64,000 bases of DNA from Halopseudomonas pachastrellae (GTDB lineage Bacteria; Pseudomonadota; Gammaproteobacteria; Pseudomonadales; Pseudomonadaceae), in contig NZ_FOUD01000003.1 in NCBI RefSeq assembly GCF_900114765.1, positions 1 to 64,000 on the forward strand. Reading direction: 5' to 3'. The notes beneath the pieces are model-generated. The model saw only the letters and a program-made list of their open reading frames with translations. It was not told where the DNA came from and ran no database searches. Made by a program: the position numbers and the translations under genes. This document shows, in pieces, positions 24,293 to 36,936 of the stretch; within the stretch, counting starts at the first letter, position 1, and each line of letters opens with the position of its first letter.

Positions 24293-25477
24293 TCAGGTGT
24301 AGAGGTCCGCCCGAGTCAACGGCAGGTGATGCCCACCACCAGGCAATGGCTTGACCGCCAACACCTGATGAATGTTCATCCAGTTATGCGCAAATCCGTA
24401 GGCGCATCCGGCCAGGTAGATCCGCCATATTCGCAGGCTACGCTCGCCGACCAGCGCCCTTGCTTGCTCAAGACGGTCCTCCAGGTTACGGCTCCAGTGC
24501 TGCAGAGTGAGAGCATAGTGCAGGCGCAGACTCTCCACATCGACCACCTCCAGGCCCTGCTCGCTCATGCTACCAACCGCTGTCGCCAAGTGCGGCAGCT
24601 CGCCGTGAGGAAATACATAGCGACCAATAAAGCGTCCGGCGCCGCGCCCTACGGGCCTGCCATCGACATGACGGGCCGTGATGCCGTGATTGAGTACCAG
24701 CCCGCCCGGGCGTACCTGCTCGGCCAGGATTCGGAAGTAGTTATCCAGATTGGCGTGTCCGACGTGCTCAAACATGCCAACGCTGACGACCTTGTCATAT
24801 TGCTCACTCCTCGGCAGATCGCGGTAATCGCGCAGCTCCAGCCGTACCTGCTGGCCTAGTCCCTGGGACCGCACCCGCTGGTTTCCCAACTCCAGCTGCT
24901 GTTCGCTTAACGTGATGCCGTGCACGCGAACGCCATACTCCCGCGCAGCATGACGCGCCAGGGCGCCCCAACCGCAGCCCACATCCAGCAGGTAGTCGCC
25001 CCGATGCAAACGCAGCTTGCGACACAGGTGATCAAGCTTTTGGACCTGAGCGCGGGCCAGCGAATCTTCCGCATGGCGAAAATAGCCGCACGAGTACACC
25101 ATCTCCGGGTCGAGCCAGAGCGCATAAAAGCTGTTGGACAGATCGTAGTGGTAAGCGACCGCCTGAGCATCGCTCTGACGGTCATGGGGGGCGGTTGCGG
25201 GCGGGTCGCCGGGGGCATTGATCACCAGCGACTGACTCAGCCGGTCAGCAATGGCCATTGCATCCGGCAACGGCCCGTGGATATCCAGGCGTTCTTCGAT
25301 ATAGGCCTCGCCGAGTGCATCCAGCGTCGGTCGCTGCAACTCGGCGAGTAAGGCTGGATCGCGTATCCGCAGCTCCACCGTGGGTGACTGTGCTAGATCC
25401 AGCGATTCGCCATCGGGCAGGCTGATCCGCAGCGGCAGCTGCAACGCACCAAGGGTGCTGGCCAGTTGGGCAAGCAT
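24293..25477 (-). CDS. Cyclopropane-fatty-acyl-phospholipid synthase family methyltransferase
   Basis: The 394-residue enzyme has a non-conserved N-terminal region (about 1-105) and a SAM-dependent methyltransferase core: HYDLSNSFYALWLDPEMVYSCGYF, LLDVGCGWG (SAM motif I), VGMFEHVG and the late GYAFGFAHNW-like segment. Family members methylate unsaturated acyl chains of membrane lipids to cyclopropanes. The orthologous P. aeruginosa gene (PA5546-like) also lies near glmU, so its location is conserved. The related TUM/UfaA branch cannot be excluded. Confidence 0.88.
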   Translation of the reverse strand: MLAQLASTLGALQLPLRISLPDGESLDLAQSPTVELRIRDPALLAELQRPTLDALGEAYIEERLDIHGPLPDAMAIADRLSQSLVINAPGDPPATAPHDRQSDAQAVAYHYDLSNSFYALWLDPEMVYSCGYFRHAEDSLARAQVQKLDHLCRKLRLHRGDYLLDVGCGWGALARHAAREYGVRVHGITLSEQQLELGNQRVRSQGLGQQVRLELRDYRDLPRSEQYDKVVSVGMFEHVGHANLDNYFRILAEQVRPGGLVLNHGITARHVDGRPVGRGAGRFIGRYVFPHGELPHLATAVGSMSEQGLEVVDVESLRLHYALTLQHWSRNLEDRLEQARALVGERSLRIWRIYLAGCAYGFAHNWMNIHQVLAVKPLPGGGHHLPLTRADLYT

Positions 25478-25531
25478 GGCTATTCCCCCATGAGATGTTT
25501 ACCCCACTATAGAACAGCCAAGCGGCGGGCC

Positions 25532-26893
25532 TCAGGACTTGGTCGGACGCTTCCAGCCGTCGATGTTGCGCTGGCGTGCGCGACTCACGGCCAAGGTGTC
25601 TGCAGGCACGTTAGCGGTGATGGTCGAGCCCGCCGCGGTGGTGGCTCGCGCGCCGATAGTTACCGGTGCTACCAGCGCGGTGTTGGTGCCGATAAAGGCA
25701 CCTTCCTCAATGGTGGTCAGGTGCTTGTTTGCGCCATCGTAGTTGCAGGTAATAGTGCCTGCGCCAATGTTGACGTCCGGGCCGACAACCGCATCGCCGA
25801 TATAAGACAGGTGGTTAACCTTGGCGCCTGCGCCGATATCAGCCTTCTTGGTCTCGACAAAGTTACCAATCTTGGCACCCGCATGCAGTCGCGTGCCGGG
25901 CCGCAGGCGCGCATAAGGGCCCACATCACAGCCACTCGCAAGCTCGGCCCCGTCGATATGGCTGAAGGCCTTGATATGGCTGCCGGCGCCAATATGGCAA
26001 TCACGCAGCACACAGTTGGACTCGATGATCACGTCGTCTTCGATCACCACCCGCCCTTCCAGTACCACGTTGATATCGATGCTGATATCGCGTCCCACGC
26101 TTACATCGCCGCGCACATCAATGCGCGCCGGGTCGGCCAGGCTGACGCCTTCGGTCATCAGGCGCTCGGCCTGACGACGACGGTACTCGGCCTCCAGCAC
26201 CGCCAGCTGCACCCGGTTGTTGGCGCCCAACACCTCATACTCGTCGCCCGCGTGCGCCACCTCCACCGGGATCTGCTCGGCGACGGCCATGGCCACGACA
26301 TCGGTCAGATAGTACTCACCCTGAGCGTTCTGATTGGACAGGCTGCCCAGCCAGCGGGCGGCATGCTTGCCAGGCAGCGCCATGATGCCGGTGTTGCCCT
26401 CGCGGATGCGCAGCTGCTCGGCGCTGGCATCTTTCTGCTCGACAATCGCCTGGACCTCGCCGGCCTCGTTACGCAGGATACGGCCGTAGCCCGTCGGGTC
26501 AGCCAGGGTCACGGTCAGCATGCCCAGCGCCTGCGCACCTGCCTGGCTGCTCAGCTGCGCCAAGGTCTCGGCGCGCAACAAAGGCACGTCGCCGTACAAC
26601 ACCAGCACCTGATCAGCACCCTCGGTGCCCGGCAGGGCCTGTGCCACCGCATGACCGGTCCCCAATTGCTCGGTCTGCAGTACCCAGTGAATATCCTCGG
26701 CGGCCAGTTGTTCACGCACCAGCTCGGCACCGTGGCCAATCACGACATGAATCCGCGTTGGCGACAGACTGCGAGCGCAGTCAATCACATGCCCCAACAT
26801 GGGCTTACCTGCCACCGGATGCAGAACCTTGGGCAGTTTGGAGCGCATGCGAGTGCCTTGACCGGCGGCAAGAATGACAACGTGCAGATTCAT
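25532..26893 (-). CDS. glmU: Bifunctional UDP-N-acetylglucosamine pyrophosphorylase / glucosamine-1-phosphate N-acetyltransferase
   Basis: The 453-residue enzyme makes UDP-GlcNAc for peptidoglycan and LPS. The N-terminal uridyltransferase (about 1-230) has [20 protein letters not shown] and VLYGDVPLL; the C-terminal half is a left-handed beta-helix acetyltransferase (hexapeptide repeats from about 250, with [21 protein letters not shown]). Length matches the family. As in other pseudomonads it lies just downstream of the atp operon, but is separated by a strong terminator. The usual neighbouring glmS is not present in this window; a CFA-synthase-like gene follows instead. Confidence 0.96.
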   Translation of the reverse strand: MNLHVVILAAGQGTRMRSKLPKVLHPVAGKPMLGHVIDCARSLSPTRIHVVIGHGAELVREQLAAEDIHWVLQTEQLGTGHAVAQALPGTEGADQVLVLYGDVPLLRAETLAQLSSQAGAQALGMLTVTLADPTGYGRILRNEAGEVQAIVEQKDASAEQLRIREGNTGIMALPGKHAARWLGSLSNQNAQGEYYLTDVVAMAVAEQIPVEVAHAGDEYEVLGANNRVQLAVLEAEYRRRQAERLMTEGVSLADPARIDVRGDVSVGRDISIDINVVLEGRVVIEDDVIIESNCVLRDCHIGAGSHIKAFSHIDGAELASGCDVGPYARLRPGTRLHAGAKIGNFVETKKADIGAGAKVNHLSYIGDAVVGPDVNIGAGTITCNYDGANKHLTTIEEGAFIGTNTALVAPVTIGARATTAAGSTITANVPADTLAVSRARQRNIDGWKRPTKS

Positions 26894-27043
26894 GGAAACG
26901 TCCTGTAGGAAAATAAAAGTTCGCGCATTCTAGCAAAGCAGAGCAGGCTTCTGGGGATGGAGTGACTGGCTGCAAGCTTGGTCAGGATGGGGCGGAGCGA
27001 AGCGCCGTAAAGTGTCTTTGAATATTTACAGCTACCGGAAAAC

Positions 27044-27076
27044 AAAAAAAACCGCGCGGCTTGGCACCGAGCGGTT
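27044..27076 (-). terminator. Rho-independent terminator of the atp operon
   Basis: On the minus strand, AACCGC and GCGGTT close a GC-rich hairpin followed directly by an eight-T run, about 40 bp after the atpC stop. AGCTTGC-type low-complexity repeats lie between atpC and the hairpin (about 27080-27112). Confidence 0.85.
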
Positions 27077-27113
27077 CTTCTTGCAGCTTGCGGCTTGTAG
27101 CTTGCCGCTGGCC

Positions 27114-27557
27114 TTACCGGTTATTAAGCGCCGGTCCGCCGTACTTCTTGCGCAGTTCCTGCACGGTCCGCAATTGGGCCGCCGCCTCGGCGAGACGAGC
27201 AGAAGCCGAACCATAGTCGAATTCTGCACCTTTCTCGTTGAGAGCGCTTTCAGCGGCTTTCTTTGCTTCCAGAGCAGCTGCCTCATCAATGTCACCAGCA
27301 CGGATAGCCGTGTCGGCAAGCACCTTGACCACGCTCGGCTGAACTTCTAGGAAGCCGCCAGAGATGTAGAACACCTCTTCGCCACCGTCCTGTTTGATCA
27401 CCCGAATGGGGCCCGGCTTGAGGTCGGTCAGCAGCGGCGCGTGACCAGGCATGATGCCCAGATCACCCAGGTTGCCGTGTGCAATGACGCGTTCAACCAG
27501 ACCTGAGAACAGCTCTTCTTCCGCGCTTACGATATCGCAGTGCACTGTCATAGCCAT
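27114..27557 (-). CDS. atpC: ATP synthase F1 subunit epsilon
   Basis: The 147-residue epsilon subunit is read from ATG 27557 ([20 protein letters not shown]), with GAGG seven bases upstream; the frame runs to 27596 without homology. It has the N-terminal beta-sandwich ([31 protein letters not shown]) and the C-terminal helical hairpin (about 90-138) that regulates ATPase activity in the central stalk. The C-terminus carries a short extra tail (PALNNR). It is the last gene of the atp operon, 42 bp after atpD. Confidence 0.95.
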   Translation of the reverse strand: MAMTVHCDIVSAEEELFSGLVERVIAHGNLGDLGIMPGHAPLLTDLKPGPIRVIKQDGGEEVFYISGGFLEVQPSVVKVLADTAIRAGDIDEAAALEAKKAAESALNEKGAEFDYGSASARLAEAAAQLRTVQELRKKYGGPALNNR

Positions 27558-27599
27558 TGTATCGCCTCGGTTCAGCGCCCCCTTGCGGGGGCGCACCCA

Positions 27600-28988
<1,389 letters not shown>

Positions 28989-29026
28989 CTAAATGGTTGA
29001 AACCGTTCCGGTTAAACCGGGTCGCC

Positions 29027-29890
29027 TCAAACCGCGGCGGCGCCGCCGACGATTTCCGAAATTTCCTGCGTGATCGCTGCCTGACGAGCCTTGTTGTAGA
29101 TGAGCTGCAGATTGTTGATGAGCTCACCGGCGTTGTCAGTCGCGTTCTTCATCGCGATCATCCGGGCTGCCTGTTCACAGGCATTGTTTTCGACCACAGC
29201 CTGGTAGACCTGGGACTCGATGTACCGCACCAGCAGTCCATCAAGCAGTTCCCGGGCATCGGGCTCGTACAGATAGTCCCAGCTGCCTTTCTGTGCGCCT
29301 TCGTCTTCGGAGGGCACCAGCGGAATCATCTGTTCCACTTTGGGCTGCTGAACCATGGTATTGACGAAGCCGTTGGAGACCAGATACAGACGGTCGATGC
29401 GTCCTTCGTTGTAGCCGTCCAGCATTACCTTGACGCTGCCGATCAGGTCGTTCAACGCGGGCTTTTCGCCCAGGTTGCTGATCGCCGCGACAACATTGCC
29501 GCCGTAGCTACGGAAGAAGGAAGCGCCCTTGCTGCCGATAACACAGAGTTCGGTTTCGACGTTACGGTCACGCCATTCTTTCATGCTGTTGACCAGAGCC
29601 TTGAACAGGTTAGTGTTCAAGCCGCCGCACAGACCGCGATCCGTGCTCACCACGATGTAACCGACACGCTTGACTTCACGCTCTTGCATGAACGCGTGAC
29701 GGTACTCGGGGTTGGCGTTGGCCAGATGACCGATCACCTGCTGGATACGCTCAGCGTACGGGCGGCTGGCCGTCATGCGCTGTTGTGCCTTGCGCATCTT
29801 GCTGACCGCCACCTTTTCCATGGCGCTGGTGATCTTCTGCGTACTTTTAATACTCGCGATCTTGCCGCGAATCTCTTTTGCGCCTGCCAT
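29027..29890 (-). CDS. atpG: ATP synthase F1 subunit gamma
   Basis: The 287-residue gamma subunit forms the rotating central shaft. The N-terminal helix ([20 protein letters not shown]) and the C-terminal helix ([26 protein letters not shown]) that make the coiled coil are clear, as is the conserved [10 protein letters not shown] segment. Length is normal. It starts 76 bp after atpA. Confidence 0.97.
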   Translation of the reverse strand: MAGAKEIRGKIASIKSTQKITSAMEKVAVSKMRKAQQRMTASRPYAERIQQVIGHLANANPEYRHAFMQEREVKRVGYIVVSTDRGLCGGLNTNLFKALVNSMKEWRDRNVETELCVIGSKGASFFRSYGGNVVAAISNLGEKPALNDLIGSVKVMLDGYNEGRIDRLYLVSNGFVNTMVQQPKVEQMIPLVPSEDEGAQKGSWDYLYEPDARELLDGLLVRYIESQVYQAVVENNACEQAARMIAMKNATDNAGELINNLQLIYNKARQAAITQEISEIVGGAAAV

Positions 29891-29966
29891 GTCACACCTT
29901 TCCAGGTTTGCCCTTGGCCGGATCGCGCGAAGCGGGGCTCAGCTCACGCTGCGCCCCGCCGTCGGC

Positions 29967-31511
29967 TTACCAGCTCTGGGTCGCCTTGAACTTCTCGATG
30001 CCGGCTTTGATGCCTGCTTCGATATCGTCGTTGTAATCGCCCTTTTCATTGATCTTGGCCAGCAGGTCTGCGTGCTCAGATTTGAAGTAGGCAATCATGG
30101 CTTTCTCGAAAGCACCGACCTTGTTCTGCTCGACGTCGGACAGGAAGCCCTTCTCGGCTGCGAACAGGCTGACACCCATCTCGGCGATGGACATCGGCGC
30201 GTACTGGTCCTGTTTCATCAGCTCGGTAACACGCTGACCGTGCTCCAGCTGCTTACGGGTGGCTTCGTCCAGATCAGAAGCGAACTGGGCGAATGCAGCC
30301 AGCTCACGGTACTGTGCCAGTGCAGTACGGATACCACCGGACAGTTTCTTGATGATCTTGGTCTGAGCAGCACCACCTACACGGGATACCGACACACCGG
30401 CGTTAACGGCCGGACGGACACCCGAGTTGAACAGGTTGGATTCCAGGAAGATCTGACCGTCGGTGATGGAAATCACGTTGGTCGGTACAAACGCGGATAC
30501 GTCACCAGCCTGGGTTTCGATGATCGGCAGAGCGGTCAGCGAGCCAGTCTTGCCAGTTACGGCACCGTTGGTGAACTTCTCGACGTACTCTTCGGAAACG
30601 CGGGAAGCGCGCTCCAGCAGACGGCTGTGGAGATAGAACACGTCGCCCGGGTAAGCTTCACGGCCCGGCGGGCGGCGCAGCAGCAGGGAGATCTGACGGT
30701 AGGCAACGGCTTGCTTGGACAGGTCATCATAGATGATCAGAGCGTCTTCGCCGCGGTCGCGGAAGTATTCACCCATGGTGCAGCCGGCGTAGGGAGCCAG
30801 GAACTGCAGGGCAGCCGGGTCAGAAGCAGAAGCGGCAACGATCACGGTGTGACCCATGGCATCGTGCTCTTCCAGCTTGCGTACCACGTTGGCGATGGTC
30901 GATTGCTTCTGACCAACAGCGACGTAGACACACTTAACGCCGGAACCTTTCTGGTTGATGATGGCGTCAACGGCCATGGCGGTCTTACCAGTCTGGCGGT
31001 CGCCGATGATCAGCTCACGCTGACCACGACCTACCGGAACCATCGCGTCGACGGCCTTGTAGCCAGTCTGGATGGGCTGGTCGACCGACTTACGCCAGAT
31101 CACGCCCGGCGCAACTTTTTCAACTGCGTCGGTAGCGTTGGCGTTGATGTCGCCTTTGCCGTCGATCGGAGCGCCCAGTGCGTTGACAACGCGACCCAGC
31201 AATTCCGGACCAACCGGCACTTCCAGGATGCGGCCGGTGCACTTGACGGTCATGCCTTCGGCCAGACCCAGGTAGTCGCCCAGGATTACCGCACCAACGG
31301 AGTCTTGCTCCAGGTTGAGTGCCATACCAAAGACGCCTTCGGGAAACTCGAGCATTTCCCCGTACATTACATCGGCGAGACCGTGAATCCGCACGATACC
31401 GTCAGATACGGAAAGAATCGTACCTTCGTTGCGTGCTTGAGAAGAGATATCGAGCTGCTCGATCCGCTTCTTGATGATGTCACTGATCTCTGATGGATTC
31501 AGTTGTTGCAT
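29967..31511 (-). CDS. atpA: ATP synthase F1 subunit alpha
   Basis: The 514-residue regulatory nucleotide-binding subunit has the N-terminal crown domain (about 25-95), the P-loop GDRQTGKT and the [11 protein letters not shown] segment, then the arginine-finger region ([12 protein letters not shown]) and the C-terminal helical domain. It pairs with beta in the F1 hexamer. Length equals that of pseudomonad AtpA. There are no anomalies. It begins 29 bp downstream of atpH. Confidence 0.98.
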   Translation of the reverse strand: MQQLNPSEISDIIKKRIEQLDISSQARNEGTILSVSDGIVRIHGLADVMYGEMLEFPEGVFGMALNLEQDSVGAVILGDYLGLAEGMTVKCTGRILEVPVGPELLGRVVNALGAPIDGKGDINANATDAVEKVAPGVIWRKSVDQPIQTGYKAVDAMVPVGRGQRELIIGDRQTGKTAMAVDAIINQKGSGVKCVYVAVGQKQSTIANVVRKLEEHDAMGHTVIVAASASDPAALQFLAPYAGCTMGEYFRDRGEDALIIYDDLSKQAVAYRQISLLLRRPPGREAYPGDVFYLHSRLLERASRVSEEYVEKFTNGAVTGKTGSLTALPIIETQAGDVSAFVPTNVISITDGQIFLESNLFNSGVRPAVNAGVSVSRVGGAAQTKIIKKLSGGIRTALAQYRELAAFAQFASDLDEATRKQLEHGQRVTELMKQDQYAPMSIAEMGVSLFAAEKGFLSDVEQNKVGAFEKAMIAYFKSEHADLLAKINEKGDYNDDIEAGIKAGIEKFKATQSW

Positions 31512-31540
31512 GCCTTTATCCTCAAAACCTTATGCTGAAA

Positions 31541-32077
31541 TCAGGAGCCCAACGACTCGGCCAGTTTGGTCAGCTTTCCGCGCACGGAGGCGTCGATGAC
31601 CAGGTCGCCGGTGCGAACAACCAGTCCACCAATCAGTGACTTGTCCAAGGTCGCATCGATGCGCACATTGCGATCGAGCTTTTTGGACAGCGCCTGAGCG
31701 AGCTGCTGCTGCTGTGCGTCAGTCAGCTCGAAGGCCGAACTGACGTTGATGTCGATGGTGCGCTCAAGTTCAGCTCGGAAGCTGTTGAATAGCGTCGCGA
31801 TCTCGGGCAGCAGGGCAAGCCTGCGGTTATCGGCGAGGATCATCAGAAAGTTGCGTTGCTCCTCGGACACCGATTGACCGGTGCACTCGAGGATGACCTC
31901 GGCTTTCTTCTGTTCCGCCAGACCCGGATCGGTCAGCAGCTGGCGAGTTGCCTCGTCTGCGGCCACCTGGCCAGCAGCGTTCAGCACCTCGGCCCATTCG
32001 GCCAGGGCCTGTTGGGCTTTTGCCCGCTCAAATGCCGCTTTGGCGTAGGGGCGGGCCAGCGTAATCAGTTCTGCCAT
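31541..32077 (-). CDS. atpH: ATP synthase F1 subunit delta
   Basis: The 178-residue peripheral-stalk protein links the top of F1 to subunit b. It has the N-terminal helical bundle beginning MAELITLARPYAKAAFERAK (about 1-105) and the C-terminal region with DKSLIGGLVVRTGDLVIDASVRGKL, both family hallmarks. The start lies 11 bp after the atpF stop. Confidence 0.96.
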   Translation of the reverse strand: MAELITLARPYAKAAFERAKAQQALAEWAEVLNAAGQVAADEATRQLLTDPGLAEQKKAEVILECTGQSVSEEQRNFLMILADNRRLALLPEIATLFNSFRAELERTIDINVSSAFELTDAQQQQLAQALSKKLDRNVRIDATLDKSLIGGLVVRTGDLVIDASVRGKLTKLAESLGS

Positions 32078-32088
32078 GATGACCTCGC

Positions 32089-32559
32089 TTAGAGTTCGGC
32101 TACCAGCTTGTTCAGCATGTCACCGTGCTTGTCAGCGTCGACAGAAGTTTCCAGAATCTTCTCGGCGCCAGCCACTGCGATAGCAGCGATTTCGGCGCGC
32201 AGAGCGTCTCTGGCCTTGATGCGCTGCTGTTCGATTTCCGCCTGGGCCTGAGCCAGAATTTTCTCGCCTTCTTTGCGAGCGTCTTCTTTGGAGCCTTCAA
32301 CAATCTGGTTGGCGCGCTTGTTAGCTTGCTCAATCAGTGCTGCGGCCTGCTCTTTTGCCTGACGCAGTTCCTGGGCTGACTTCTCTTGTGTCAGTTCCAG
32401 GTCCTTGGCGGCGCGATCAGAGGCTGCAAGGCCGTCTGCGATCTTCTTCTGGCGCTCCTGCAGAGCAGCGATGACCGGAGGCCACACATACTTCATGCAG
32501 AACACCACGAAGATGAAGAACGCGATCGCTTGACCGAGTATCGTCAAATTGATGTTCAC
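32089..32559 (-). CDS. atpF: ATP synthase F0 subunit b
   Basis: The 156-residue stator protein has one N-terminal membrane helix ([20 protein letters not shown]) with the usual VWPPV turn, then a long charged coiled-coil helix (about 35-150) that dimerises and reaches the F1 delta subunit. Length matches gamma-proteobacterial AtpF. It is the fourth gene of the operon, 63 bp after atpE. Confidence 0.97.
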   Translation of the reverse strand: MNINLTILGQAIAFFIFVVFCMKYVWPPVIAALQERQKKIADGLAASDRAAKDLELTQEKSAQELRQAKEQAAALIEQANKRANQIVEGSKEDARKEGEKILAQAQAEIEQQRIKARDALRAEIAAIAVAGAEKILETSVDADKHGDMLNKLVAEL

Positions 32560-32622
32560 GTCTTCACCTCTTGCCTGTTATTCAAAACCATCAAGTTGGA
32601 GTCGCCGTTACCGGCGACTGCA

Positions 32623-32877
<255 letters not shown>

Positions 32878-32947
32878 TTAAAGCTCCCAGTTTTCAGTTA
32901 ATTGCAAGTTATGGGTTTTCGGGTAGAACTAAATCGTCATCGCCTGA

Positions 32948-34239
<1,292 letters not shown>

Positions 34240-34360
34240 CTGTACTCGTTCACCCCTGCCGGTGGTGCATGCGTGAAACAAATTACCGGGCTGTTCGGCC
34301 ACCTTGCTGCGCGCGCACCCGGCGCGGGGATTCGTGTGGCCGCCCCCTAAAGCGCCGGTG

Positions 34361-34389
34361 ATTATATGTGTTAGCCCTGCCAGTAGCAA
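34361..34389 (-). promoter_or_regulatory. Sigma70-type promoter of the atp operon
   Basis: On the minus strand, TTGCTA (34384-34389) and a perfect TATAAT (34361-34366) are separated by 17 bp, directed toward atpI. The predicted start is near 34354. Confidence 0.65.
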
Positions 34390-34539
34390 CCAAACAGGCG
34401 CGGCACTACATGGCGCGAGGGCGCATGCTGCCTGATCTGCGCGGCATCCCCGGCTGCTTTGGTTGTGCCTTGGAATCAGGCACTACATGTTGTGGTCAAA
34501 ACGCCAATCAAGCCGCCTGACGGTCATCTTTTGTAATAA

Positions 34540-34557
34540 TTGGCGGCGCCTCGCCAA
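34540..34557 (-). terminator. Hairpin downstream of parB
   Basis: TTGGCG and CGCCAA form a stem around a 6-base GC loop, followed on the minus strand by TTATTA. It is 36 bp beyond the parB stop, so it probably ends the mnmG-rsmG-parA-parB transcript before the atp promoter. Confidence 0.55.
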
Positions 34558-34592
34558 GCCAGCAATGACGCCACTTGCGCGCTCGCAAGAGC

Positions 34593-35453
34593 TTAGCGGA
34601 TGTGCTCGAGAATGCCATCAAGCTCGTCAAGCGAGCTGTAGCTGATGACCAAACGGCCCTTGCCGCGGGCACCATGCAGCAGCTTCACATCGGCGCCCAG
34701 ACGCTCCCCCAGGTCCTGTTGCAGACGCTCCACATCCGGGTTGGTGCGCTGTTGTGTCGCATCCCTTCGGGGATTCAGCCACTGGCGAACCAGCGCTTCG
34801 GTCTGACGAACGGTCAGCCCCTTGGCGACCACCTGGCGTGCGGCGGTGGTTTGCTGCTCGGCCGGTAGACCGAGCAATGCGCGGGCATGGCCCATCTCCA
34901 GATCGCCGCGCTCAAGCATCAGCTTGACGTCTTCGGGCAGGCTCATCAGGCGCAGCAGGTTGGTGATGCTGACCCGTGATTTGCCAACGGCATCGGCCAC
35001 CTGCTGCTGGGTCAGCTCGAACTCCTGCTGCAGCCGCTGCAGGGCGATGGCTTCTTCGATCGGGTTGAGGTCTTCGCGCTGAATGTTCTCGATCAGCGCC
35101 ATGGCGATGGCGGCTTCATCCGGCACTTCGCGGATCACCGCCGGAATGCTGTCCAGGCCGGCCAACTGACTGGCGCGCCAACGGCGCTCACCGGCGATGA
35201 TCTCGTAGCGGCCTTCGCTGATCGGGCGCACAACGATGGGCTGCATCACGCCCTGGGCACGAATCGACTCGGCCAGTTCCTCCAGCGCCTGCGGGTCCAT
35301 GTCCCGGCGGGGCTGATACTTGCCGCGCTGGACCAGATCTACCGGCAGCTCCTTGAGCACCTGATCCTGGCTGTCGTTCTCGCTGGCCGCGCCGGCGCCT
35401 GCACTCAGCAGTGCGTCCAGTCCCCGTCCCAAGCCGCGCTTCTTGCCCGCCAT
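34593..35453 (-). CDS. parB: Chromosome partitioning protein ParB (Spo0J)
   Basis: The 286-residue protein is read from ATG 35453 (MAGKKRGLGRGLDALLS), with AAGGA upstream. It has the N-terminal ParA-activating tail (LGRGLDALL), the CTP-binding ParB/Srx domain with GERRWRASQLAG, the helix-turn-helix that reads parS (TQQQVADAVGKSRVSITNLL) and a C-terminal dimerisation region. It loads on parS as a CTP-gated clamp and stimulates ParA. Matching parS sites occur in recF (two) and at 21554. It lies 17 bp downstream of parA. Confidence 0.96.
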   Translation of the reverse strand: MAGKKRGLGRGLDALLSAGAGAASENDSQDQVLKELPVDLVQRGKYQPRRDMDPQALEELAESIRAQGVMQPIVVRPISEGRYEIIAGERRWRASQLAGLDSIPAVIREVPDEAAIAMALIENIQREDLNPIEEAIALQRLQQEFELTQQQVADAVGKSRVSITNLLRLMSLPEDVKLMLERGDLEMGHARALLGLPAEQQTTAARQVVAKGLTVRQTEALVRQWLNPRRDATQQRTNPDVERLQQDLGERLGADVKLLHGARGKGRLVISYSSLDELDGILEHIR

Positions 35454-35470
35454 GCTCGTTGTCCTTGTCG

Positions 35471-36274
35471 TCAATCGTTCAAATCGGTAACGGCAGCCGC
35501 CTTGGCTGCCTGCTTGCTGCGACGTACCACCTCGCCGGCGAGCGCCAGGTAGGCAACAGCGCCACGCGACTGCTTGTCATACGCCAGCGCGGGCATACCG
35601 AAGCTGGGCGCCTCGGCCAGACGCACGTTGCGCGGAATCACGGTCTGGTAGAGCTTGTCGCCAAAATGCGCGCTGAGCTGGGCGGATACATCCAGCGTCA
35701 GGCTGTTGCGCGGGTCGTACATGGTGCGCAGAAGACCTTCAATCTGCAGGCTCGGATTAAGCACCGAGCTGATCCGGCTGATGGTGTTGACCAGCGCGGA
35801 CAGACCTTCCAGCGCGTAATACTCGCACTGCATCGGAATGATCACTCCATCAGCGGCGACCAGGCCGTTGACGGTCAGCATGTTCAGCGACGGCGGACAG
35901 TCGATCAGGATGAAGTCGTAATGCTCGCGGGCGTTGACCAGCGCGTAGCGCAGGCGGCTCTCTTTCATCTTGATGTTGATCAGCTCGACTTCGGCGGCGG
36001 TCAGGTCGCCGTTGGCGGGCAGCAGATCGTAGCCGCCGTACTCCGAGCGGCAGACCGCATCGGCAAACTCGCACTGCCCGGTCAGCAGCTCGTACACCGA
36101 GTTGTCCAGGTTGGCCTTGTCGATACCGCTGCCCATGGTCGCGTTGCCCTGGGGGTCGAGATCAATCAGCAGCACCTTACGCTTGGTTGCGGCCAGCGAG
36201 GCGGCGAGATTGATCGTGGTGGTGGTCTTTCCCACACCGCCTTTCTGGTTGGCAATTGCCAGCACCTTGCCCAC
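35471..36274 (-). CDS. parA: Chromosome partitioning ATPase ParA (Soj)
   Basis: The 267-residue deviant-Walker ATPase is read from GTG 36274 (VGKVLAIANQKGG), with AAGGGGG upstream; the extension to 36343 runs into rsmG and is not conserved. The motif KGGVGKTTTTINLAA has the signature lysine of the MinD/ParA class, and LIDLDPQGNAT, LIDCPPSLNMLT and the C-terminal VIPRNVRLAEAPSFGMPAL are typical. It moves ParB-parS complexes by gradient-driven ATPase cycling on the nucleoid. Confidence 0.96.
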   Translation of the reverse strand: MGKVLAIANQKGGVGKTTTTINLAASLAATKRKVLLIDLDPQGNATMGSGIDKANLDNSVYELLTGQCEFADAVCRSEYGGYDLLPANGDLTAAEVELINIKMKESRLRYALVNAREHYDFILIDCPPSLNMLTVNGLVAADGVIIPMQCEYYALEGLSALVNTISRISSVLNPSLQIEGLLRTMYDPRNSLTLDVSAQLSAHFGDKLYQTVIPRNVRLAEAPSFGMPALAYDKQSRGAVAYLALAGEVVRRSKQAAKAAAVTDLND

Positions 36275-36291
36275 GTATGACCCCCTTGATC

Positions 36292-36936
36292 TCAGCCCTG
36301 ATTCATCCGTCGCAGTATCAACAGATGGCGGCTGCCGACGCAACCGGGAACCTGCAATTGTGCACTGCTCTCGAGCTGGAAGTCGACCGGCATGGCGGCC
36401 AGTTCGTCCTCCGGATACACGCCCTTCATGGCCAGCCAGCGGGTATCCGGGCTGCCCAGGTGACGCGTCAGGTGAGTGAAATCGGCGAGCGAGGCAAAGG
36501 CCCGCGAGGTGATGCCGTCAAACGGCTGCTCGACGTTGAACGCCTCGACGCGGCTGTTGATCACCTCAAGATTGGTCAGCCCCAGCTCGGTTTTCACCTG
36601 GGTCAGAAAGCGGGTCTTCTTGCCATTGCTGTCGAGCAGGGTAAAACGGCGGGCCGGAAACATGATCGCCAGCATCACGCCGGGCATGCCGCCACCGCTG
36701 CCAACATCAAGCCAGCGCTCGCCCTGGATGTAGGGCAGGATGCTCAGGCTGTCGAGCAGGTGGCGGCTGACCATCTCGTCCGGGTTGCGCACCGCGGTGA
36801 GGTTGTAGGCCTTGTTCCACTTGTTCAGCAGCGTCAGGTAGGCCAGCAACTGGCCTTGCTGATCTTCGGTCAGGTCGATGCCTAACAGCCGCGCACCGTG
36901 CGCCAGCTCGATTGCGTGTTGCCCCATCGCGCTCAT
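36292..36936 (-). CDS. rsmG: 16S rRNA (guanine527-N7)-methyltransferase
   Basis: The 214-residue SAM-dependent enzyme methylates G527 of 16S rRNA. It has [27 protein letters not shown] and the SAM loop [16 protein letters not shown], with the family's [12 protein letters not shown] segment. Its start overlaps the mnmG stop by 4 bp (36933-36936, ATGA), so the two are translationally coupled; parA begins 17 bp after its stop. Loss of this gene is known to give low-level streptomycin resistance. Confidence 0.95.
   Translation of the reverse strand: MSAMGQHAIELAHGARLLGIDLTEDQQGQLLAYLTLLNKWNKAYNLTAVRNPDEMVSRHLLDSLSILPYIQGERWLDVGSGGGMPGVMLAIMFPARRFTLLDSNGKKTRFLTQVKTELGLTNLEVINSRVEAFNVEQPFDGITSRAFASLADFTHLTRHLGSPDTRWLAMKGVYPEDELAAMPVDFQLESSAQLQVPGCVGSRHLLILRRMNQG

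Larger units (their letters stand above)
34240..34592. other. parB-atpI intergenic region (353 bp)
   Basis: No gene is seen here. It holds the parB hairpin terminator near its right end (34540-34557) and the likely atp promoter in the middle (34361-34389), leaving an atp leader of about 115 nt. The short frames present are unlike any family known to me. Confidence 0.6.

Noticed and set aside
34471-34499. TTGACC on the minus strand as atp promoter -35
   Set aside because: No acceptable -10 lies at 16-18 bp; the TTGCTA-N17-TATAAT pair at 34361-34389 is a much better promoter.
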